A stretch of 64,000 nt of DNA from Acetivibrio alkalicellulosi (GCA_008125075.1 VLTH01000002.1:9269-73268); one strand, 5' to 3'. Positions 1 through 10,686 are shown, counted from the stretch's first letter. Numbers and translations are program-made. Notes: a model not told the origin generated them from the sequence alone.

Positions 1-320
1 ATTCATGCGGGGCTCCGCAGAGAGGGCAAAATGGTGCCGCTTGGAACATTATGGAGTTTGCCTTTCTGGGGCTTCACGGGCTTTGTTGCCTTTCCATAGC
101 GGAGGCGGTAGTACTCATTCCAGAGCTGCCAGTCCTGTTTAACAAAGGGCTTGATGATGGGGAGCTTGTCAGTAAGAAACTTCTGGTACTTAGGGCTGTG
201 AAGTTCATCGTGTGCCCACTGCCTGAGAGGGATGTATCTTGCAATAAAAAGAATGAGCCAGCAAATTTGTTTGTATTGGTATTGAATAATTGATAATAAT
301 TGGACAATAATTGTAATCAT
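1..320 (-). pseudogene. Transposase N-terminal part, frameshifted and cut by the window edge
   Basis: The reading frame starts at an ATG at 320 preceded by an AAGGAAG ribosome-binding site and encodes a hydrophobic start followed by a basic region rich in W, Y and K. It stops at position 3 with a tail that looks out of frame. Shifting by one base in the T-run near 30-33 gives CPLCGAPHE, a zinc-ribbon CxxC motif of the kind common in DDE transposases, which stays open to the window edge. What I see is therefore one coding region broken by a single-base frameshift. That it is a transposase is inferred from the zinc ribbon and the basic, aromatic composition; I cannot name the IS family. Programmed frameshifting is possible but less likely than decay. 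Confidence 0.55.
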
Positions 321-503
321 AAACAATGACTTCCTTTCGTAAGCTTTCGTGATTTTGTTTTGGTAATACAATTATTGACGAAAAATTAGGGGGTCATTGT
401 TTTTTTTGAAAAAAAGATGGTGTATTCCTTGAAAATACAAGGTTTAATAAAAAAAACGGGGTGTAAAACTTTACACTACCAAAAATTAAGAGGAGGAGTA
501 ATT

Positions 504-2399
504 ATGAAAAAATTTTTTTTAACAGCCTTAGTAATCAGCATGGTCTTTATCTTTACTGGAATTAATAGTTATTCAAATCCAGTACCTATTGGTGGACTGA
601 ATCTGATTGTTACAAACATTCAAACAGATGACTATTATCTGGATTTATTGGTTGATAGTAATGTTAATACTAGAATTAATTATGATAGTTTCCACACTTC
701 TTACCCTGAAAGCTATAAGGAACTGCCCTTGTATAAGTATAATAAAAATGGATGGATTGCATATTTTATCCGTAGTGTCGCTATGAATATTAGTTTTCAT
801 ACCGACACTTATAACGAAACAGAATCGACACACTATTTTATGGACCTATATGGCAATGTACCGAATAATTTCAAAGTTATAATCCAGTATAAATCAGGAG
901 AGCTTTTTGTAAGTAATAAAACTTATTCTTATGATCAGTTTGATCAGCAAACATATATAGATTTTCACAACGATATGATTAACGTAGATATGATTGAAAC
1001 AGATATCATCTACGGTGATTTAAATGGTGATGGTATTGTTAATTCAATTGACGCAGTATTAATGAGAAGATATATATTAGGTATTGCTACAAATATTGAT
1101 ATTAATACAGAGAATGCAGACATAAATGGAGACGGAAAAATAAATTCGATAGATTATGTATTATTAAAAAGGTACATCCTTGAAATAATTAATGACCTTA
1201 GTGTATATAATAATCAAAACAATCAGAATAATGATCCCGACTTGTTTAGAGCTTTCCATAAAGGAGGTTCTCGTACTCTAGTAGAAGTAATAAAATCTAA
1301 TACTCTTCTCGAAGCTGTCTTTGAAGAATATTCAATGAATAATGATATTGAAAACGTGCTAAAAAAATATACAGATGAATACCTTGAAAACAAAGGATTA
1401 GTATTTATATCTTTAGAAGAGCATAGTGGAAGTATTCGTCATGAATTTAAAAGTGTTAATTTTGATAATGGGGTATGCACCATAACAATAAATAAACACA
1501 TTCCCAAAGTTTTAACAGGTGATGTGGCACATTGGGTATTTTTAATTCCTGTAGATAAAAATGAAATTGCTAGCACTGAAAAAATTGAAATAAATATAAT
1601 AGAAGAGCACGAAGAAAAAAATATTGAGTATAAGGCAATTAAATGGGGCCAGCCTATAGCCATTGAATACACCGACTTTTTTGCTGCTACAAGAATAAAA
1701 TCAAATTCTGAGTTGGTAGATTTATTCGACGGAATTCAAATAGAAGAATTTGAAAATGCACTAAGAAAATATACAGATGAATATCTTGAAAACAACGGTC
1801 TTGTTTTATTGGCTATTGAGGAAACTAGTGGAAGTATACTACTAGACATAGAAAATATTGAAGTCAATCAAGAAGCACTAGATATAGACATGACTAGATA
1901 CATACCCCTTGAGGGTACAACTGATATGGCATATTGGGTATTCTTAATAGATGTGCCTTTAAGTATTCTTGATAAAATTTCAGAGTTTGAGCTTAAGTTT
2001 GAAGATATCCGGCAGGATGGATCTGGATACCAATTGCTTAGAACACATTCTAATGTTGTAGAGTATCCTACTATTGAAATACTAAAGTCTAATTCTCAAC
2101 TAATGGATATGTTTTCAGACAATTTAAGTGACGATGTTAAAGAAACTTTGAATAAATACAATGACCAATACTTCAAACACCGTGATTTAGTATTTATCGC
2201 GCTAGAAGAAAGTAGTGGAAGCATACGTCATGAACTTATAAGGTCAGTTCATTCTAATGGTATGCTTATAGTTGATATAGAAAGATTTGTTCCGCTTGTA
2301 GGAACTGACGATATGGCATATTGGGTGTTTTTAATAGAAGCCTTTAGAGTAAATGAAGTTAAATTAAATATAACAAGCCAATATGCAAGAGATGAATAG
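504..2399 (+). CDS. Secreted type I dockerin protein with three repeated C-terminal beta-domains
   Basis: The start at 504 is chosen because AGGAGGAG sits just upstream and the next residues form a signal peptide ([15 protein letters not shown]). Residues about 168-232 are a two-segment type I dockerin: [20 protein letters not shown] and [20 protein letters not shown] each carry a Ca-binding D-x-N-x-D-G loop and an F-like helix. The dockerin should bind a type I cohesin and dock the protein into a cellulosome. It lies internally; after it come three repeats of about 100 residues (near 245-350, 380-475 and 520-620), each with YxDxYxxxxxLV-I-LEExSGSI and a later D-A-WVFLI segment. These resemble small extracellular beta-domains of the PrcB C-terminal type, but that link is weak. 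No catalytic domain is recognised. A terminator follows at 2424-2458. Confidence 0.85.
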   Translation: MKKFFLTALVISMVFIFTGINSYSNPVPIGGLNLIVTNIQTDDYYLDLLVDSNVNTRINYDSFHTSYPESYKELPLYKYNKNGWIAYFIRSVAMNISFHTDTYNETESTHYFMDLYGNVPNNFKVIIQYKSGELFVSNKTYSYDQFDQQTYIDFHNDMINVDMIETDIIYGDLNGDGIVNSIDAVLMRRYILGIATNIDINTENADINGDGKINSIDYVLLKRYILEIINDLSVYNNQNNQNNDPDLFRAFHKGGSRTLVEVIKSNTLLEAVFEEYSMNNDIENVLKKYTDEYLENKGLVFISLEEHSGSIRHEFKSVNFDNGVCTITINKHIPKVLTGDVAHWVFLIPVDKNEIASTEKIEINIIEEHEEKNIEYKAIKWGQPIAIEYTDFFAATRIKSNSELVDLFDGIQIEEFENALRKYTDEYLENNGLVLLAIEETSGSILLDIENIEVNQEALDIDMTRYIPLEGTTDMAYWVFLIDVPLSILDKISEFELKFEDIRQDGSGYQLLRTHSNVVEYPTIEILKSNSQLMDMFSDNLSDDVKETLNKYNDQYFKHRDLVFIALEESSGSIRHELIRSVHSNGMLIVDIERFVPLVGTDDMAYWVFLIEAFRVNEVKLNITSQYARDE

Positions 2400-2423
2400 T
2401 CAACCTTTTAATATGTTTAATAG

Positions 2424-2458
2424 CCCCTTAGATATGATTTAAAGAATCATCTAAGGGG
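2424..2458 (+). terminator. Rho-independent terminator after the dockerin gene
   Basis: CCCCTTAGAT and ATCTAAGGGG form a near-perfect stem around an AT-rich loop, followed by TTTTC. It sits between the plus-strand dockerin gene and the convergent minus-strand lipoprotein gene and could serve both. Confidence 0.8.
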
Positions 2459-2476
2459 TTTTCATAAATTAAAAGG

Positions 2477-2992
2477 TTATAGTGAATTTAAATAGTTTTC
2501 GATATCTTTATCTATTTCTTCATTCAAATCATTGAATATTTTATTCTGTTCATTACTAAGTATATCACTTACTTTCTGAGGTAGATAAGGAGTGCTAAGT
2601 ACTTTATAAGTCTCAAAATTATCATATATATATAAATTATTTTCTTTTTTAAATTCAATTCTATATACATTAGATCCACCAGATACACTATTCCCACTTT
2701 TGTCTACCCACATAGAAACAATCCAAGCGTATATATTTACGCTTTCAGAAGTTTCTACTGTATCAACAATTTTATATTTTCCAGTAAAAAAGTCTCCCCT
2801 AAGCCGCTTTGAAAGCTCTCTTTCTCTCATATAATACTCCATAGCTTCATCTAAAGTTGTTCCACCATTAATTTTTACATTGTCTTCTTCAATTGCTGGT
2901 GAGTTTTCAAGTGTATTTATGTTATTACTACAAGCAGATAATAAAACCCCAAAAATAATAGTCATTACACAACACTTACATATTTTTCCCAC
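2477..2992 (-). CDS. Small lipoprotein of unknown function
   Basis: A short hydrophobic N-terminus ends in LLSAC, a good lipobox, so the mature protein should be lipidated on Cys and held on the outer face of the membrane. The remaining roughly 150 residues are hydrophilic. They contain an internal segment (about residues 70-130) resembling the beta-strands of small DUF4829-like or NTF2-like lipoproteins; I do not claim a family. The frame is open from 3001 (GTG), but GAGGAG spaces better to the GTG at 2992, which I take as the start. It converges on the dockerin gene and shares its terminator. Function is unknown. Confidence 0.7.
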   Translation of the reverse strand: MGKICKCCVMTIIFGVLLSACSNNINTLENSPAIEEDNVKINGGTTLDEAMEYYMRERELSKRLRGDFFTGKYKIVDTVETSESVNIYAWIVSMWVDKSGNSVSGGSNVYRIEFKKENNLYIYDNFETYKVLSTPYLPQKVSDILSNEQNKIFNDLNEEIDKDIENYLNSL

Positions 2993-3001
2993 ATGTGTCA
3001 C

Positions 3002-3573
3002 TCCTCACTTTTTTCTTATTTGTTTATTTTTGTTACTAAATAATTTTTATGACTATCTTATTAAACACTTTTAAAAATATACCTTCTTACCAATAGATAT
3101 TTTATATCTGTATTTTACCAAAATAGGATTTCTACTTCAATTAAAATCGCAACTTTTCAAATGGGTGCATGTTATTTAAGTAAATAAAAAAATGTAAGAA
3201 ACATTGTGAAGCAAGTTATAGAGCCTGTTAATGCGACGATGAAAGGGAAAGCTGTTTGAGCGATAGCGAGTTTTGCAAAGGCCCCGAGGAGTATTTACAG
3301 GCTCAAAACTGGGTAACTTAAGTTTCTGTAATATTTTTCTTCACTTTTGTTACACACACCTTTTTAAAATAAATTTTATAGTATATGGTATAGATTTATG
3401 ATAAAATATTTCTATGACTCTTTTCGATAGTTTCTTTAAAATGTAGAACAACCCATATGTTGTCAGTAATATATTATTAATGATTTTTGATTTTTAAAAC
3501 TTGAACTGCTTTTTTTACGAATGGCTTTACATATTAAATCAAATAAGGGTTAAAATTTTTGGAGGTGTTATGT
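3002..3573. other. Intergenic region with MITE-like element
   Basis: No credible gene lies in these 570 bases. The left part is AT-rich and must hold the promoter of the minus-strand lipoprotein. A MITE-like element occupies 3163-3360 and is listed separately. The right part leads into the ribosome-binding site of the next gene. Confidence 0.6.
3163..3360. mobile_element. MITE-like element with imperfect terminal inverted repeats
   Basis: The left end (from 3163) and the reverse complement of the right end (up to 3360) align over about 45 bases as imperfect inverted repeats with the pattern GGTG..TGT.A..AAAGT..A.AAAAAT. An inner inverted pair, GAGCCTGTTAA at 3222 and TTACAGGCTC ending at 3304, brackets a more GC-rich core. 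There is no open frame inside. Solo copies of the terminal motif GTGAAGAAAAATAT occur at 52291, 56891 and 63582, and a degraded left half at about 45600. This supports a mobilisable non-autonomous element; the mobilising transposase is not in the window. Confidence 0.6.
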
Positions 3574-6117
3574 TTGCCTTATACATTTAATGGCATTGGT
3601 AGTTGGTACTACGGAAAAAAAAATGAATATACATATACTGGCACATGTGAGTTTTGTGGTTCACATACTCACTTAATGTCTTATGATACAACAAAGTTTT
3701 TTGTATTTTTATTTATTCCTATTTTACCTTTAGGAGAAAAAAGAATACTAGATGAGTGTGTGCAATGTAAACGACATCGATATATGCCTCTTAAAGAGTG
3801 GGAAAGGTACCAGAAAGAATCAACTAATTCTCTTTATAATAATTGGCTTGAACAACCAAATAATGTTGAAAAGGCCACAGAACTTCTTCAATTAATAGTC
3901 TATTTTAAAAACACTGATTTATTAGATTCTGTTCGTAGAAACATCTACAGTAACTGTTCCTCTAATAGTGAGATACTAAATCTTTTAGGCTCGGTTCATG
4001 TTTATTTTAATCAGTTTGATGATGCAGAAACTGCATATAACGCGTCTTTGTTTGTAAAACAAGATAGAGAAGTTGGTGAAAATTTAGCAGAAGCCTTAAT
4101 GAAAAATAAAAAGCCCGACAAAGCTAAGGGGTTAATTTCTCATATTATTGAAAATAACATTAATGATAAACTATATTTTATTTTTCTACTGATTGAATCG
4201 TACCAATACATTGGAGAACATAGATTAGCACTAGAAGTAATACAAGAATGCGAAAATGCATTCCCTGAGTTAAAAAAAGATAAATCCCTAAATAAGTATC
4301 GCAAAATATCCAAACGAAGCTATGATACTGACCGTCAGGTAAAAGGCTCTCTAATTTGTGATAACCCAAGTAAAAAAAACTCTGTAAATTTCTCTTTTTT
4401 GCTTCCAAAACTTTTTTTGCCAATGCTTATTACACTTGTATTAATGGTATATGTTATAAGTTCATTTATAATAGGTTTATCTCAAAAGGTATATTTAGTA
4501 AACGGTTTGGACATATCTTACAGTGTAGAAATAAATGGTAAGAAACAAGACCTTGCTCCTATGAGCAAAACAGTAATTAGAATACCTGAAGGAAAAACCA
4601 AAGTAAATGTACTTGATTTAGACATGATTGAACCAAATTTTGAATTTCTTATTAAAACTCCATTTTGGTCTCGCCTTCAAAATAGACCAATATATATTTT
4701 AAATCCTGACAAAGTGGCTATTTTTCTTTGGCAAGAAACAATTTATGCATCAGAATATATTCTAAATAGCCTTTCTGATTACGAAATGCCTTATCGTTAC
4801 TACTCAGGTGAATTCTTTTATAATTTAGACAAGGTAGATTATCTTTTTAAAGATTTTCCTGAAAGCATTACCGTAGGGGAATATGACAAAAGGGCAAAGT
4901 CTCAATTACTTCACTTAAATGATATTGATCCAACATTATATTTCTATTTTCTACAAGATCTTAAGACTGAAAAAGCAGTTTCTTACTTAAAAACACGATT
5001 AATGTTTGCACCTGAAAATGAATTCTATATTTATATGTTTTTATCATATTCTGATATAGATAGTAGTATTGATTTCTTAAAAACTAGATTAGATGAACGT
5101 CCCTTATTAATTAATTGGCACAGGGCTTATCAAACCTATGTGGAAACACATAAACCTACATATGATTTAGTACAAGAATATTCTGTTTATCTAGAAAAAG
5201 AGAATGATAATAAACATTTGTATTATCTTCTAAGTAGAGTTGTAGATGACCCAAAAGAGGCTGAAAAATTGCTCCTAAAGTCTATTGAAGGTAGCGACCC
5301 TTGTCCCTATGGATATTATGGATTAGCCTATCAGAGTCTATCTTATGGCAACTATGAGAAGGCATTGGATTTTGCCCAAAGAGCTGTAGATGCTATGCCA
5401 ACCCAAGACTCATTTTACGGTATTTTAAATAGTGCAATGCTGGCATTAGGTGAATATGATTCTTTACTATCAAAAAATCAAGCAGCACAAAAAGATCATC
5501 CTGATAATGGTCATTTAGTAGCTGAAGAAATACGCTTACATATATCAAAGAGCGATATCAAGAGTTCAGAAAATGCTATTTCAAACTACTTAAATCGCGT
5601 TAAGTCAAATGGAGAAGACTTTGTTCAAGGTTGGAGTGATTATTTATTTGGAGTTATTGCTTATTGTTCTAATGATATAACTACATACAGCAATGCAATA
5701 GAAGAATTTGAATCCCCTGTTTTTGTATTTGAGAATGCATTTATTAGAGGAGATTTCCATCGTGCCTCAATGGTTGCACAAGAAAATGAATTAAATGCTT
5801 CGTATTTTCTCTTGCTTTATTTAGCTCAGAACAATCCTGACGAGGCATCTGAATATCTCAAAAAAGCTATTGAACGGTTTGAAACTGGAGATAAAACATC
5901 TCGTTTTCTGGCTGATTATCTTTCTGGGAGAAAAAACTGGACTCTAGAAGATGCTAAGTCCTTAATACTGCTTCCAGATTCAAAACACATTGCTATGGCT
6001 GCGTTAGCAAAAATAAAACCTGAGTACCAAAAAGAGCTCTTTGAATTGGCTCAAAAACTAAACTATGAAAAAGAATTTCCTTATCACTTTATTAAAGAAC
6101 TAGTAGAAGACAGTTAA
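3574..6117 (+). CDS. Zinc-ribbon, TPR-containing single-pass membrane protein
   Basis: The start is a TTG at 3574, six bases after GGAGGTG; an overlapping ATG is out of frame. The N-terminus carries a four-Cys zinc ribbon (CEFCG about 25 residues in, CVQCK about 35 later) framing a hydrophobic stretch FFVFLFIPILPLG. TPR-like helical repeats follow over residues 60-260, then one clear membrane segment near 280-300. An extracytoplasmic half follows with a beta-rich region (residues 310-370) and further TPR repeats to the end, including AYYNASLF- and YGNYEKALDFAQ-type units. Such proteins occur in clostridia next to membrane-stress or secretion genes, but no substrate is known. It is probably a scaffold. 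It is monocistronic here. Confidence 0.7.
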   Translation: MPYTFNGIGSWYYGKKNEYTYTGTCEFCGSHTHLMSYDTTKFFVFLFIPILPLGEKRILDECVQCKRHRYMPLKEWERYQKESTNSLYNNWLEQPNNVEKATELLQLIVYFKNTDLLDSVRRNIYSNCSSNSEILNLLGSVHVYFNQFDDAETAYNASLFVKQDREVGENLAEALMKNKKPDKAKGLISHIIENNINDKLYFIFLLIESYQYIGEHRLALEVIQECENAFPELKKDKSLNKYRKISKRSYDTDRQVKGSLICDNPSKKNSVNFSFLLPKLFLPMLITLVLMVYVISSFIIGLSQKVYLVNGLDISYSVEINGKKQDLAPMSKTVIRIPEGKTKVNVLDLDMIEPNFEFLIKTPFWSRLQNRPIYILNPDKVAIFLWQETIYASEYILNSLSDYEMPYRYYSGEFFYNLDKVDYLFKDFPESITVGEYDKRAKSQLLHLNDIDPTLYFYFLQDLKTEKAVSYLKTRLMFAPENEFYIYMFLSYSDIDSSIDFLKTRLDERPLLINWHRAYQTYVETHKPTYDLVQEYSVYLEKENDNKHLYYLLSRVVDDPKEAEKLLLKSIEGSDPCPYGYYGLAYQSLSYGNYEKALDFAQRAVDAMPTQDSFYGILNSAMLALGEYDSLLSKNQAAQKDHPDNGHLVAEEIRLHISKSDIKSSENAISNYLNRVKSNGEDFVQGWSDYLFGVIAYCSNDITTYSNAIEEFESPVFVFENAFIRGDFHRASMVAQENELNASYFLLLYLAQNNPDEASEYLKKAIERFETGDKTSRFLADYLSGRKNWTLEDAKSLILLPDSKHIAMAALAKIKPEYQKELFELAQKLNYEKEFPYHFIKELVEDS

Positions 6118-6503
6118 ATCGTTTAAGAATGCTAAACGGTGGGGCTTCATGTGGAGACTTTACTTCACTATCGCAGCGGAACTTTCTATTTTGTTTGCAA
6201 CTTTCGCTGCTATTTATTTTATTATTGAATTGAGACTATATTTTGGATAAAATAAGATATATTAATAGATTTTTATTAGGGTGTTGGCGCTTATTATTCG
6301 AGGAATAGATAGTGGACCTCCATCCTAAGCATCATAGTTGAATCATTGTTTAAAAAGATAAGTTTTTTAAGTTTATAGTGAAAGTAGTAAAATTAAGTTT
6401 TTAACTTGTTAATTTATCTTAATTTTAGTAAATTACCAAATGGTATATATTTTATATTGCTTTCATACAGCATATTATAAGGGGGTAATAATTTGAATAA
6501 AAA
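6118..6503. other. Gene-free stretch with degraded repeats
   Basis: From 6130 to 6215 there is a mosaic of two short repeat families found elsewhere. A CTAAAC...CATGTGGAGACT unit resembles those at about 16068 and 49670. Directly after it, an ATCGCAGCGGAACTT unit resembles the double-hairpin repeats at 10687 and 17647 but has a decayed second arm. The rest is plain AT-rich sequence. Confidence 0.5.
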
Positions 6504-6725
6504 TTACTTTAGGAAGATAGAGGGAAATTCATTTAATAGCTCTTGATAAATATCTACTCCATTTGATTTTATAAATTCAAAGATTTTTGATCTTTTCCCA
6601 TCAGTTTTATGTAGCAATTCAACTAAAATTACATTATTTATCTCTAAATTATTTTTTTTGTTTATCATCTCTCTGTCATCTTCATCTAGGCTTTTATCAA
6701 ATTGATCCAGCAATTCATATTTCAT
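6504..6725 (-). pseudogene. Fragment paralogous to the membrane protein at 12449-13741
   Basis: The 73 encoded residues align with the middle of the protein at 12449-13741: YELLDQFDKSLDEDDREM against YELLEQFDKILDESDRKM, then VELLHKT..KRSKIFEFIKSN against VELLYKT..KRSEIFRFIKSN. The membrane-spanning N-terminus and the C-terminal two thirds are missing. There is no good ribosome-binding site. This is most simply a truncated duplicate; an expressed mini-protein cannot be excluded. Confidence 0.65.
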
Positions 6726-6984
6726 ATAGTTTTTTACCTGCTTATACTTCTATTTTAAATATAGATAATCTTTCATTATTTATTTGCTAAAGTTCAAATA
6801 TTAAATTCATTCAAAAAAGGAGTTTCTAATTATTTGTAGAATTGGTCTATAGGCAAGTGTTCAATTATCAATATAATGGTCAACTTAACAGACTTCTAAT
6901 TAAGTTACTAGTATGACGTTAACTTTTAATAAAAGACTAAGGATTGATGAATTAATATTTATGCCATTGTTTGAAGGAGATAAA

Positions 6985-8319
6985 ATGACTAAAGGTCAAT
7001 TTAAAGAAGCTTTTAAACGAGGACTTGGAAGCGCATATTTAGAGTTGAAAAACAGCAATTGTCTTGAAGAATATCAAGATATTGTATTATGGTGCTGTCT
7101 CCATAATACCTGTTACGATATGCAATGCGAGGGAAGTAGAGGCACTTATCTATATAATGCAATTAATCTTTATGAGGATAAAAGTTTTTTTGAGATAGCA
7201 ATAATTAAGAAATTTGAAAAAAAGAACTTAGATACATGGCTATTTGACCAATTATGTGACCTTTTGTATCACTTTGCCATGGATGGCAGTAAAAGTGCAA
7301 AAGAAGCTCTTAACAAAAAATACGATATACTTTTTACTTTACTATCTAGAAAGCGTAAAATAAGTTCTATGTGTTCAGATCGTGATAACTTTGAAAGACT
7401 CTGTGTCTTTTTAACATCACTTAACGGCTTCCAAGCATTTAAGAGAATTGTTGAACAAATAGGCAAATTCTATATAGACACAAATAATCCAAATATTTTT
7501 ATTATGGATTGGTTCTATTCCAACGCTCAAAATAAATTTGGAAAAAAGCGTATTAATAATTACATGCTTGAAAATGCCAAAAAAAGCAAATCGGTTGCGA
7601 CATTTCTTCACGAAATCCAAAGATTTGATTGCGAAAAGCCACATTTAACTACTCAGCCATCTCTTAAAGAACTACTTAAGGCTTGTTATGAACAGTCAGG
7701 TTATCGTGTTAAAGGATTAGCCAACCTTTTTGCAAGAACTGCTTTACTAGAAGAATTGACCGAGCTAGCAAAGATTGCAATAACTGAAACAAATCCTGAA
7801 ATTAAAATAAATTTATTATGGTCTTTTCGTAAAAAACTCTTCCCGTTGGAGGAAAGTTACATTTTTGAACTTGCAGAAAGTAATAATGATTCTATACGTG
7901 ACATTGCATTTGAAATGATGCAGCACTTATCTTCTAATAGAATTCACGATTATGCCATATCTCTAATTAAAGAAAAAAAAGAAGTGGCCAACTCCTTGAG
8001 TCTATTATGTCGATGTTATCAGCCTAAAGATGAACCTTTGTTAGTTGAATGTGTTAAGGACCTTACTGTTTCATACAATAGTGGATTATGGCATGGTGTA
8101 CATATGGATGTAGAAGATTTGCTAAAAAAGAGTTCCTGCCGTTTTGATCCAAGTATGTTTATACATATGTACAAGAAAACTCTATGCTCCTATTGTCGCT
8201 CAAGTCTTGTTCACACTATGTACAAACGTAAAATTCTTCCAATCGAAATACTAAAAGAGTGCCTTTATGACAGCTATGATGATACAAGAAAGTTTGCTGC
8301 AAGAAAGTTAAAACGGTGA
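6985..8319 (+). CDS. Unrecognised soluble protein, possibly helical repeats
   Basis: The frame is open from 6913, but AAGGAG at 6974-6979 precedes the ATG at 6985, which is taken as the start (444 residues). There is no signal peptide or membrane segment. The second half (from about residue 230) reads like paired helices of a HEAT/ARM-type solenoid: short amphipathic segments such as KGLANLFARTALLEELTELAKIA and NDSIRDIAFEMMQHLSSN. The N-terminal half has scattered Cys residues (CCLHNTCYDMQC near residue 35). I do not recognise the family. A cytoplasmic adaptor is a guess from the fold alone. The neighbours give no functional hint. Confidence 0.6.
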   Translation: MTKGQFKEAFKRGLGSAYLELKNSNCLEEYQDIVLWCCLHNTCYDMQCEGSRGTYLYNAINLYEDKSFFEIAIIKKFEKKNLDTWLFDQLCDLLYHFAMDGSKSAKEALNKKYDILFTLLSRKRKISSMCSDRDNFERLCVFLTSLNGFQAFKRIVEQIGKFYIDTNNPNIFIMDWFYSNAQNKFGKKRINNYMLENAKKSKSVATFLHEIQRFDCEKPHLTTQPSLKELLKACYEQSGYRVKGLANLFARTALLEELTELAKIAITETNPEIKINLLWSFRKKLFPLEESYIFELAESNNDSIRDIAFEMMQHLSSNRIHDYAISLIKEKKEVANSLSLLCRCYQPKDEPLLVECVKDLTVSYNSGLWHGVHMDVEDLLKKSSCRFDPSMFIHMYKKTLCSYCRSSLVHTMYKRKILPIEILKECLYDSYDDTRKFAARKLKR

Positions 8320-8418
8320 TTTTTATCTTAACCAATTGCCATTGCTTCTTAATATAGAAAATAAACCGATTTTGAATTTCTGCAATACTTAAGAACTTAC
8401 ATAGTAAAATCCTTTTAA

Positions 8419-10653
8419 TTATATATCAATCTTAAAACAGTGTAATTGGCCATTATATTTTCTGATAAACCAGTATACTCCATCCTCAAAAATTTGGGGA
8501 ACACTATTTTGAATTGGATAATCTGAAATTTGATAAAGTATTTTTTGAGATTTTACATCTATTGCAACCATTGATTCTTTCATTCGAATAAACAATTTAT
8601 TATTAATCCTTACTGGATAAGCATATCCTCTATGCGGAAAAATATATCCCTTGTAAAGCATTTCCCATAGTATATTTTCATTTTTATCTATGCATTTTAG
8701 ATTGCTTTCTATTAAGCTATTTTGATATTCATTATAAATTATTGCAATGTCTGAAAAATAATCTTCTTTTGAAACAACGTCAAAAATAACCATATATTTA
8801 CTTTCATTAGAAAGAGTATACACTATCTTACCTGAATCCATATTAATTGCTTTTATCGTTTCATTGAAATCTGCATAAATAAGGTTGTCTTTAAATGTAC
8901 ATTCATATAAACGCCTACCACTTTCCTTAACTTCCCACACAGTATTCCCAGTGAAAAAATTAATTGACTTGATTCCTTCACCATTAGAGAATACTAATAA
9001 ATCCTTGTATTTATATATTTCTGAAAACCCATTATAATAATCTTTTTCCCAGACCAAATCTCTTTTATAAACACAATACGCAACTGTCTTTCCATATCCA
9101 GTTATTACTACGTAGTCTTTTGCAGAAATAACCCCTTTATAATTTCCAGTTTCAAAATTATCATTAATTGATTTATCCCATACAACATTACCTGTTTTTA
9201 TTTCGATACAACTTAGAATTCCAGTAATACTATTTAGTGCATATACAAATTTTTCATCTTCGCTGATATCATATGGTGTACCTTCATATCCTCCATAAAA
9301 AGACCAAATTTTTTCACCTGTCAATCTATTTATTCCATATAAAAAATCATGATCATGATGACCACTTAATCTTTCATCAGTTCCTTTGACTATAATAACA
9401 TCATCTACCCTATTATCAAATCTGTTAGAAACCACATCACCTTGAAAACACCAATTTAAAGAGAATAACTCTGTAAATTTTTTCAGTGTTAAAAACTCAG
9501 TTATTTCTTTTTTACTTAAATTAATTCTATAGTAGGATTTGTTTTTTTCTCCCTTTTTGTGTGCTATCAACAAATATACTACATCTTCTTTCAAGTCTTC
9601 ACATAAATCCCATGATATTGTATAGTATATATCTACTATTTCTTCAATTTCATCAGGTAGCTTATACCTTACTAATTTCTTTTCATTATTTCTATAAACA
9701 TAATGAGAATTGTTATTCTTAGCTATAAATGCACAAGAATAATCATAAGATATGTAATCAAGAGCTTCTATTTGAAATTCATTTAAAAAAATCATTTTAT
9801 TGTCTTTAAGAATAATTGTACCTTCTTTTTTTCCATCAGATACTCTAAAAAGAAACTCAGGCCTTAATGGAGTAATATCAATATCTTTAATATTAAATTC
9901 TAACTTATTAAAATAATTTGTTATTTCTATTTTTTCATCCCAGCGAAAGTAATAAATTTTTTCATTTTCTTTTATTTCAATTCCTTCCTGTATATATCCT
10001 GCTTCACCAATTCCCCATTTTCTGCTATTTTCATCTACTATATATAGGCTTATCCAACCATGTAACTTATCAGACTCACTCCATACATAAAAAAGATCCG
10101 ACTCAGTTTTTATCTCTTCTATAGGAGGAGTAACTTTTAACACTGTTGTTTCTAAATTTTCTACAAGATTAAGATTATATCTATCACTCAATTCATAAGC
10201 ACTTATATACCAATTGAGCCCTTCTTCTTTATGTATCTTATTCTTTTTATTCATCACATCATCACGAAAACCATCTAATTCTTGGCTCTTCAAAACATAA
10301 ATACTCTTATCATTTTTCTTTACATAAGCAAAGTCCGATTCTGAAATAGTTATATATTTATAAACATCTCCATTATTCAATTCAATCAACCATTCTGTAC
10401 CCATTGGCGTTAGTTCAATATTAACTTGGTCTAAAGGCATTATTGTTAAGCTATTAAACTCATTTACTATTCTTAAAATATCTTCATCATAATTTAATTT
10501 CACAGTATCTTTTAACCAAATTGATTTAACATCCTCAATAGCTATATTAATTGATTCTAAAATACTTTTACGATTAAAGTACCAATTGCTAATATAAATT
10601 ATTGCTCCTACAAGTATTATTAGAATTATAAATTGCAGCACTTTTCTTTTCAA
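8419..10653 (-). CDS. Membrane-anchored PQQ-type beta-propeller protein
   Basis: The start is placed at a TTG at 10653 because AAGGTG precedes it. The upstream in-frame codons run back into an interspersed hairpin repeat (10687-10802) and are unlikely to be coding. The protein begins with a basic stretch and one membrane segment (VLQFIILIILVGAIIYISNW). About 330 residues of unassigned extracellular sequence follow, then from roughly residue 420 a series of PQQ/WD40-like blades: LTGEKIWSFYGG, KTGNVVWDKS, FTGNTVWEV, DSGKIVYTL. Such propellers serve as binding scaffolds; no quinoprotein active-site residues are evident and no dehydrogenase function is implied. It is monocistronic on the minus strand. 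Confidence 0.75.
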   Translation of the reverse strand: MKRKVLQFIILIILVGAIIYISNWYFNRKSILESINIAIEDVKSIWLKDTVKLNYDEDILRIVNEFNSLTIMPLDQVNIELTPMGTEWLIELNNGDVYKYITISESDFAYVKKNDKSIYVLKSQELDGFRDDVMNKKNKIHKEEGLNWYISAYELSDRYNLNLVENLETTVLKVTPPIEEIKTESDLFYVWSESDKLHGWISLYIVDENSRKWGIGEAGYIQEGIEIKENEKIYYFRWDEKIEITNYFNKLEFNIKDIDITPLRPEFLFRVSDGKKEGTIILKDNKMIFLNEFQIEALDYISYDYSCAFIAKNNNSHYVYRNNEKKLVRYKLPDEIEEIVDIYYTISWDLCEDLKEDVVYLLIAHKKGEKNKSYYRINLSKKEITEFLTLKKFTELFSLNWCFQGDVVSNRFDNRVDDVIIVKGTDERLSGHHDHDFLYGINRLTGEKIWSFYGGYEGTPYDISEDEKFVYALNSITGILSCIEIKTGNVVWDKSINDNFETGNYKGVISAKDYVVITGYGKTVAYCVYKRDLVWEKDYYNGFSEIYKYKDLLVFSNGEGIKSINFFTGNTVWEVKESGRRLYECTFKDNLIYADFNETIKAINMDSGKIVYTLSNESKYMVIFDVVSKEDYFSDIAIIYNEYQNSLIESNLKCIDKNENILWEMLYKGYIFPHRGYAYPVRINNKLFIRMKESMVAIDVKSQKILYQISDYPIQNSVPQIFEDGVYWFIRKYNGQLHCFKIDI

Positions 10654-10686
10654 ATTATTCACCTTACTTTTATGTGTTTTTTCCTT

